The notes beneath the pieces were generated by a model, which did not search any database, was not told the DNA's origin, and worked only from the letters and a program-made list of their open reading frames with translations. 64,000 nt of DNA from Oceaniglobus trochenteri (GTDB lineage Bacteria; Pseudomonadota; Alphaproteobacteria; Rhodobacterales; Rhodobacteraceae), in assembly GCF_020529025.1 (NCBI RefSeq), contig NZ_JACNMM010000002.1, positions 1 through 64,000 on the forward strand. Reading direction: 5' to 3'. The stretch's first letter is position 1, and each line of letters opens with the position of its first letter. A program made the translations under genes and the position numbers. Positions 60,139-64,000 of the stretch are shown in pieces.

Positions 60139-60858
60139 TCAGAGTGCGACTTCGGTAAAGGCATCGCGCAGGGCGTTGGACCAGGACACGCTCATGCTGT
60201 GGAACACCGGATCGTCGGCTTCGATGCGGCGGTAATCGGCCTTCATCGCGCCTTCGCGGATCACCGTCAGGTCCAGCGGCATGCCCACCGACAGGTTCGA
60301 ACGCAGGGTCGAATCCATCGACAGCAGAACCGCCTTCTGTGCATCGGCCAGCGATGTGTCCATCGTCACCACGCGATCCAGGATCGGCTTGCCGTACTTG
60401 TGCTCACCGATCTGGAGGAACGGCGTGTCGGTGGTGGATTCGATGAAATTGCCCTCGGGATAGACCAGGAACATGCGCATCCCGCCGCCCCGCCGTTGCC
60501 CGGCGACGATCATCGTGGCGCTGGCGTTCTGGTTCATGCCACCCATCTTCACCGCGACATCCCGCGCGACGTTCGACAGGGTATTGCCCACGATCTCGGC
60601 CACCCGAAGCATGGTGGGCGCCGACATGATCGATTCGACCGGGCCGTCGGGGGTGTCGATGGCATCTTCCAGGCGCGCGATCGTCGTCTGGGTCACCGAA
60701 AGGCTGCCAGCGGTCATGATGGTGATGACACGTTCGCCCGGCTGTTCGAAGGTGAAGGTCTTGCGATAGACCGAAATATTGTCGAGCCCGGCATTGGTGC
60801 GCGTGTCGGAAAGCAAAACCATGCCCGCATTCAGCAAAAGCCCCACGCAATACGTCAT
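60139..60858 (-). CDS. Anbu-type proteasome-like peptidase
   Basis: A 239-residue N-terminal-nucleophile protein of the Anbu (ancestral beta subunit) class. The start MTYCVGLLLNAGMVLLSDTR exposes Thr2 after Met removal as the likely nucleophile, and SDTRTNAGLDNISVYRK is diagnostic. Anbu forms open-ring or helical assemblies whose cleavage substrate is not established. The neighbouring transglutaminase-like, alpha-E and ATP-grasp genes are the classic Anbu operon. It lies 159 bases from the transglutaminase-like gene; that gap holds no gene I can see. Confidence 0.93.
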   Translation of the reverse strand: MTYCVGLLLNAGMVLLSDTRTNAGLDNISVYRKTFTFEQPGERVITIMTAGSLSVTQTTIARLEDAIDTPDGPVESIMSAPTMLRVAEIVGNTLSNVARDVAVKMGGMNQNASATMIVAGQRRGGGMRMFLVYPEGNFIESTTDTPFLQIGEHKYGKPILDRVVTMDTSLADAQKAVLLSMDSTLRSNLSVGMPLDLTVIREGAMKADYRRIEADDPVFHSMSVSWSNALRDAFTEVAL

Positions 60859-61017
60859 CGTCCCACCGTCGCCCTGTTCAGAAATCCGACCGCCCCGAGG
60901 CGGTATCGGACCTGATTATGACGCGAACGGGCAATGCGCAATCCGCGACGATGCGTAAAAACGGACATGGGGCAGCTTTGCCACCCCATGCCCCTGCCCC
61001 TGCCAGGCGACGCGGCC

Positions 61018-61863
61018 CTATTGCTGCGTCTGGCTTTGGCTTTGCCCGCTGTCCACCTTCTCGACGTGAACATCGACATCCATCGCCTCGATCCCGGCGC
61101 CATCGACCACGCCGCGGATCGGTGCCGCACCCTGGGCATCATGCCCCGAGCCCAGCCTGACATAGCGTTCATCGGGGCAGCACTGGTTTGCCGGGTCAAA
61201 CCCGATCCAGCCGATGCCCTGCACCCAGAGTTCGGCCCAGGCATGGCTGGCCTCGTGGGCGGCTCCGTCGGCCCCGGATTCAAGATATCCGGTGACATAG
61301 CGGGCCGGAATGTCGCTGGCCTGTGCGGCCGCGATCAGGGCGTGGGAATGATCCTGGCACACCCCCTGCCCCTGTGCCAGGGCCTCGGCCCCGCTGGTGG
61401 CCGAGGTGGTTTCGCCCGGGCAATACTGGATCGCCCCTGCCACGGCATTGGCCAGGGCATGGGCACGCGCCAGGTGATCGTCGGCAGGCACATCGGCCAG
61501 CGCCTCCTCGGCCAAGGCATGGACCGAACGGTCGGCCTCGGTCGAGGTGGTGGGGCGCAGATAGGCCTCGGGCGGGACGGATTCGCGATGGCCGCGCAGC
61601 ACGCCCGCAAGGTCGCGGGTTTCGATGGTGCCCTGTACCACCACCCGCACCTCGTGCACCGGGCCGGGCACCGATATCGTCTCGATCCAGTCGCCCGCCC
61701 CGTCGCGAAACGACGCACCGCGCAGGGCGCCTTCAATCTCGACCTTCCAGTCGACCACCTGCTGGCCCTCGAACTGCGAGGGCGTCAGGCGGTGGCTTTG
61801 CACCACGCTGCGCATGGGTGGGTTGAAACGGTAAAGTGTTTCGTGGCTGATTGTCAGTCTCAT
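61018..61863 (-). CDS. Transglutaminase-like cysteine peptidase of Anbu operon
   Basis: A 281-residue protein. The N-terminal beta domain (RLTISHETLYRFNPPMRSVV) is typical of bacterial transglutaminase-like proteins. The catalytic Cys is in GQGVCQDHSH, the His in ASHAWAELWV and the Asp in GFDPANQCC. Family members probably cleave rather than cross-link peptides. The ATG at 61863 overlaps the alpha-E gene stop by four bases. It may work with Anbu on the peptide product of the ATP-grasp/alpha-E pair. Confidence 0.92.
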   Translation of the reverse strand: MRLTISHETLYRFNPPMRSVVQSHRLTPSQFEGQQVVDWKVEIEGALRGASFRDGAGDWIETISVPGPVHEVRVVVQGTIETRDLAGVLRGHRESVPPEAYLRPTTSTEADRSVHALAEEALADVPADDHLARAHALANAVAGAIQYCPGETTSATSGAEALAQGQGVCQDHSHALIAAAQASDIPARYVTGYLESGADGAAHEASHAWAELWVQGIGWIGFDPANQCCPDERYVRLGSGHDAQGAAPIRGVVDGAGIEAMDVDVHVEKVDSGQSQSQTQQ

Positions 61864-62813
61864 CGCACATCCCCGCTCAGATACATTTCCTGCACTTCGC
61901 CGCCCAGGGCGGCCACGTTGCCGATCATCCGGCTCAGGAATTCGTGAAGGCCCTCGTCGAAGACATCCTGAACCTGCATGTCCGACAATTCGCCCACCAT
62001 CTCGCGCACCTTGGTCTGGGCCGGCCCCGGCTTGCCATAAGAGCGCGCAAGGCGTTCGAGGTGGAAATCGGCACCTTCGATCGCGCTGGTCAGCGACCTT
62101 GGGCATTGCCGGTTCAGCACCAGGAAATCGACAATCTTGGGCGGACTGATTTCGCCCCCATAGGCCCAGTTGAAGGCCCGGCTGGAGGACATGGCCCGCA
62201 ACAGCGTGCGCCACTGGTAGTTGTCCAGCCCCGAACCGACATAGCTGAGCTGCGGAAGCAGCGTGAAATACTTCACGTCCAGCATCCGTGCCGTGCTGTC
62301 GGCCCGTTCCAGGTAATGGCCAATATTGGTGAAATCATAGCCATCGTTGCGCAGCTGCGTGTTCAGCGCGGCGCCGCGCACAAGGGCGGTGGTGCGCAGG
62401 GTCCAATCCGTCAGGTCCGACAGCGACAGGCGCGAACGCTCGACGCGGCCGAAATCCTGCACCTCCTGGAAGGCGGTGTTCAGGGCATCCCAGACCTGCC
62501 CGGTCAGCGCCGTGCGCACGATCCGACCGTTTTCACGGGCCTTTTCGATGCACGAGGCAACCGAGTTCGGGTTGTCGCGGTCGAAGAACAGGTAGGTTTC
62601 GACGTTGCGCTGCACGATGTCGGAATACTTTTCGCCAAACCCGCCGGCGGTGCCGGTGGCCTGCAGGACGGATTCCCAATCGTTGCGGTATCCGCCACCG
62701 GTGTTGGGCATCAGCGCATTGCGCGCCCCCACTTCCAGAAGACGGGCGTTGGTTTCGGCACGTTCGATGTAACGCGCGATCCAGTAAAGGTTCTCGGCGG
62801 TTCTGCTCAGCAT
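61860..62813 (-). CDS. Alpha-E domain protein of Anbu operon
   Basis: A 317-residue all-helical alpha-E (DUF403) protein. The start MLSRTAENLYWIARYIERAE and the FNWAYGGEISPPKIVDFLVL segment are diagnostic. These proteins always accompany circularly permuted ATP-grasp proteins, and the pair is proposed to make a peptide. It lies ten bases after the ATP-grasp gene and overlaps the transglutaminase-like gene by four bases. Confidence 0.95.
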   Translation of the reverse strand: MLSRTAENLYWIARYIERAETNARLLEVGARNALMPNTGGGYRNDWESVLQATGTAGGFGEKYSDIVQRNVETYLFFDRDNPNSVASCIEKARENGRIVRTALTGQVWDALNTAFQEVQDFGRVERSRLSLSDLTDWTLRTTALVRGAALNTQLRNDGYDFTNIGHYLERADSTARMLDVKYFTLLPQLSYVGSGLDNYQWRTLLRAMSSSRAFNWAYGGEISPPKIVDFLVLNRQCPRSLTSAIEGADFHLERLARSYGKPGPAQTKVREMVGELSDMQVQDVFDEGLHEFLSRMIGNVAALGGEVQEMYLSGDVR

Positions 62814-62823
62814 GTTCTGCTCC

Positions 62824-64000
62824 TCACTCCGCCATGACCCAGGTGTCTTTCACCCCGCCACCCTGTGACGAGTTGACCACGAGAGAGCCTTCGGTCAGGG
62901 CCACACGGGTCAGCCCGCCGGGCACCAGATCGATGCTTTCTCCGACCAGGCAATAGGGCCGCAGGTCAACGTGGCGCGGCGCGATCCCCTCTTCCACGAA
63001 GGTCGGGCAAGTCGACAGCGCAAGGGTGGGCTGGGCGATGTAGTTCCAGGGCTTCTGGCGGATCTTGTCGGCGAAAAGTTCGATCATGGCCTTGTCGGCG
63101 CGCGGGCCCACAAGCATGCCATAGCCGCCCGAGCCGTGAACCTCTTTCACGACCAGTTCGGGCAGATGCTCAAGGACGTATTTGCAATCTTCGGGCTTGG
63201 CGCATTGCCAGGTGGGCACGTTGTTCAGGATCGGCGCCTCGCCCAGGTAAAAGCGGATCATTTCCGGCACGTAGGTATAGATGGCCTTGTCGTCGGCCAC
63301 ACCGGCCCCCGGCGCCGAACAGATGGAAACGCCGCCCGAACGATAGACGTTCATCAGCCCGGGAACGCCCAGCATGGAATCGGGGCGGAAACACAGCGGG
63401 TCCATGAAGGCATCGTCGATCCGGCGATAGATCACGTCGACGCGCTTGGGCCCCTCGGTCGTGCGCATCCAGCAATAATCGCCCTCGACGAACAGATCGG
63501 CCCCTTCCACCAGTTCGACACCCATCATGTCGGCCAGGAAGGAATGTTCGTAATAGGCGCTGTTGAAATGGCCCGGCGTGAAGATCACCACGCGCGGTTC
63601 GCCATCGCACTTGTCGGGGGCGACGCTGGCCAGGGTCCGGCGCAGAAGGGCCGGGTAATTCTCGACCGGGGCGATCCGGTTGTTCTGGAACAGGTCGGGG
63701 AACATCCGCATCATGATCTCGCGGTTTTCCAGCATGTAGCTGACCCCCGAGGGCGTGCGGCAGTTGTCTTCGAGCACGAAGAATTCATCCGGCCCGGTGC
63801 GCACAAGGTCGATCCCGACGATGTGGGAATAGACGCCCTTGGGCGGCACGATACCGCAAACGGCCGTCTCGTAGGCCTCGTTCTGATAGACCAGCCGCCC
63901 GGGAATTCGCCCGGCCTTCACGATTTCGCCGCGCCCGTAGACATCGACAAGAAAGGCGTTCAGGGCGCGCGCGCTGCTTGATCCCGCGTTCCAGCCTGGC
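62824..64000 (-). CDS. Circularly permuted type 2 ATP-grasp protein, C-terminal part
   Basis: At least 392 residues of a DUF404/DUF407 protein; the N-terminus lies beyond the window, because the frame is open to its edge (RLERGIKQRARALNAFLVDV). Family sequences include YETAVCGIVPPKGVYSHIVG, DNCRTPSGVSYMLENR and KEVHGSGGYGMLVGP. Such proteins carry ATP-dependent carboxylate-amine ligase folds. It is the first gene visible of the Anbu operon, ten bases before the alpha-E gene. Confidence 0.94.
   Translation of the reverse strand, partial: PGWNAGSSSARALNAFLVDVYGRGEIVKAGRIPGRLVYQNEAYETAVCGIVPPKGVYSHIVGIDLVRTGPDEFFVLEDNCRTPSGVSYMLENREIMMRMFPDLFQNNRIAPVENYPALLRRTLASVAPDKCDGEPRVVIFTPGHFNSAYYEHSFLADMMGVELVEGADLFVEGDYCWMRTTEGPKRVDVIYRRIDDAFMDPLCFRPDSMLGVPGLMNVYRSGGVSICSAPGAGVADDKAIYTYVPEMIRFYLGEAPILNNVPTWQCAKPEDCKYVLEHLPELVVKEVHGSGGYGMLVGPRADKAMIELFADKIRQKPWNYIAQPTLALSTCPTFVEEGIAPRHVDLRPYCLVGESIDLVPGGLTRVALTEGSLVVNSSQGGGVKDTWVMAE

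Noticed and set aside
1-64000. CRISPR array or prophage
   Set aside because: No direct repeats with regular spacers, and no integrase, capsid or portal-type genes; the contractile-tail-like genes belong to T6SS.

Overview
The window is high-GC DNA from an alphaproteobacterium, most likely a member of the Rhodobacterales. The signs are CarD, DUF6525, DUF2237 and SCP2-like small proteins, an Anbu proteasome operon, a SUV3-like helicase overlapping an S4 gene, and short intergenic GAGTATTTT...AAGAAAGAG repeats of a kind I associate with this group. Almost all of it is coding, in tight operons with many ATGA overlaps. I do not name a genus.

Region 1 (1-4.9 kb) is a zinc-responsive locus on the minus strand. 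A perfect 6+3+6 palindrome of Zur-box type precedes a Fur-like regulator, a COG0523 GTPase, a DUF6525 protein and a decayed nickel/peptide-type ABC transporter. In the decayed gene a substrate-binding protein with an in-frame stop is fused to the tail of an ATPase. A ZrgA-like protein and the start of its ABC ATPase follow. An IS3-family remnant and tRNA-Ser(UGA) close the region.

Region 2 (5-12.8 kb, plus strand) is housekeeping: a SPOR lipoprotein, a D,D-carboxypeptidase, tmk, holB, a TatD-type hydrolase, an MBL-fold hydrolase, an AEC permease, a thioredoxin-like protein and a phosphoglycolate phosphatase.

Region 3 (12.8-45.7 kb) is a nearly complete type VI secretion locus. It has tssA-M except tssJ, PAAR, TagH (FHA), TagJ, TagF and a PpkA/PppA kinase-phosphatase pair. 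It is bracketed by two caspase-fold genes and by envelope proteins: an M15 peptidase, OmpA proteins, a YceI-OmpA fusion and a beta-barrel candidate. PpkA and TssL share the motif DRTVI, which fits a threonine-phosphorylation circuit read by the TagH FHA domain. hcp lies between two strong hairpins. No classical effector-immunity pair is visible.

Region 4 (45.7-49.6 kb) is an ExbB-ExbD-ExbD-TonB-like operon. Its TonB-like protein lacks a recognisable TonB C-terminal domain and ends instead in a BON-like plus DUF4384 module that also forms the periplasmic half of PpkA. I consider this the strongest candidate in the window for an undescribed envelope system linked to T6SS.

Region 5 (49.7-60 kb) holds a secreted DUF1906 protein, pth, DUF2237, carD, fdxA, an S4 protein, a SUV3-like helicase, a beta-barrel protein, a TPR protein, an SCP2 protein, an alpha/beta hydrolase and an FAH-family enzyme. 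Region 6 (60.1-64 kb) is the Anbu operon: ATP-grasp (cut by the window edge), alpha-E, transglutaminase-like protein and the Anbu peptidase.
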